DNA of 7,190 nucleotides from contig CAMRAP010000087.1 in the NCBI GenBank assembly GCA_947039985.1, positions 1-7,190 of the forward strand, read 5' to 3'. Origin of the DNA: an uncultured Odoribacter sp. (GTDB lineage Bacteria > Bacteroidota > Bacteroidia > Bacteroidales > Marinifilaceae). Every line of letters starts with the position of its first letter. The stretch's first letter is position 1. The position numbers and the translations under genes are program-made. Shown here piece after piece: positions 7,070 to 7,190 of the stretch. The notes below the pieces were generated by a model. That model was not told where the DNA came from, searched no databases, and saw nothing but the letters and a program-made list of their open reading frames with translations.

Positions 7070-7190
7070 TAACAGATACAATAGCATGCCTTGATTTGAT
7101 ACTTGTTGCAAAGATGATTTATAAGAATGTACACCATTGTAACTTTTTGTAATATATATGCGTCATAGCTAATAATAATAAAAAAAAATG
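7070..7190 (+). other. leader region and probable start codon of the next gene
   Basis: This AT-rich stretch holds no long open frame. It ends in a run of nine A and then ATG at 7188-7190, the last three bases of the window. The A-rich tract before the ATG resembles the translation-start context of the other genes here, so it is probably the first codon of the following gene, about 110 bases after its candidate promoter. Nothing can be said of the product. A direct repeat TTGTAAC occurs at 7067-7073 and 7137-7143. Confidence 0.35.

Noticed and set aside
7114..7152. Twelve-codon frame MIYKNVHHCNFL in the leader before the last ATG, possible leader peptide
   Set aside because: It is too short to separate from chance, has no ribosome-binding context, and is not followed by an attenuator-like hairpin.
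1..7190. Mobile elements, CRISPR arrays, tRNA or rRNA genes, defence systems
   Set aside because: No transposase or recombinase motifs, regularly spaced repeats, cloverleaf or rRNA-like sequence were found on either strand.

Overview
The window reads as ordinary chromosome from a member of the Bacteroidota, probably Bacteroidales. Four things point there. The left-hand gene is a TamL-type outer-membrane lipoprotein, a family specific to that phylum. Start codons are preceded by A-rich tracts rather than Shine-Dalgarno sequences. Several gene starts have the phylum's -7 promoter element (TAnnTTTG). One gene encodes a small PorT-like beta-barrel. I cannot place it to genus.

Layout. Positions 1-876, minus strand: the N-terminal 292 codons of tamL, running off the left edge and starting at a TTG codon. 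Positions 877-946: a compact divergent control region whose two candidate promoters face each other, so the two transcripts would overlap at their 5' ends. Positions 920-2280, plus strand: a two-gene unit of a TrmH/SpoU-family RNA 2'-O-methyltransferase and a secreted eight-strand-type outer-membrane barrel protein, ending at a perfectly palindromic terminator (2313-2334). Positions 2281-2439: an intergenic stretch with that terminator, a weak promoter and a possible decayed repeat. Positions 2440-6950, plus strand: metH (full-length cobalamin-dependent methionine synthase) followed 29 bases later by metF (5,10-methylenetetrahydrofolate reductase). Positions 6951-7190: a strong 17-bp hairpin terminator, then a good -7 element and a leader ending in an ATG at the last three bases, probably the start of the next gene.

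How the genes work together. MetF reduces methylene-THF to methyl-THF, and MetH passes that methyl group through cobalamin to homocysteine, so the pair is a complete methionine-regeneration module in one transcription unit. TamL belongs to outer-membrane biogenesis, and the barrel protein beside it is a plausible outer-membrane client in the broad sense, though nothing links them functionally beyond location. The G+C content is visibly lower in the methyltransferase/barrel unit than in metH (sample counts: 21/60 at 1801-1860, 29/60 at 4381-4440).

I found no mobile element, CRISPR array, tRNA, rRNA or evidence of a previously undescribed system. The points worth checking are start-codon choices, the face-to-face promoters, the metH leader and the 3' hairpins.
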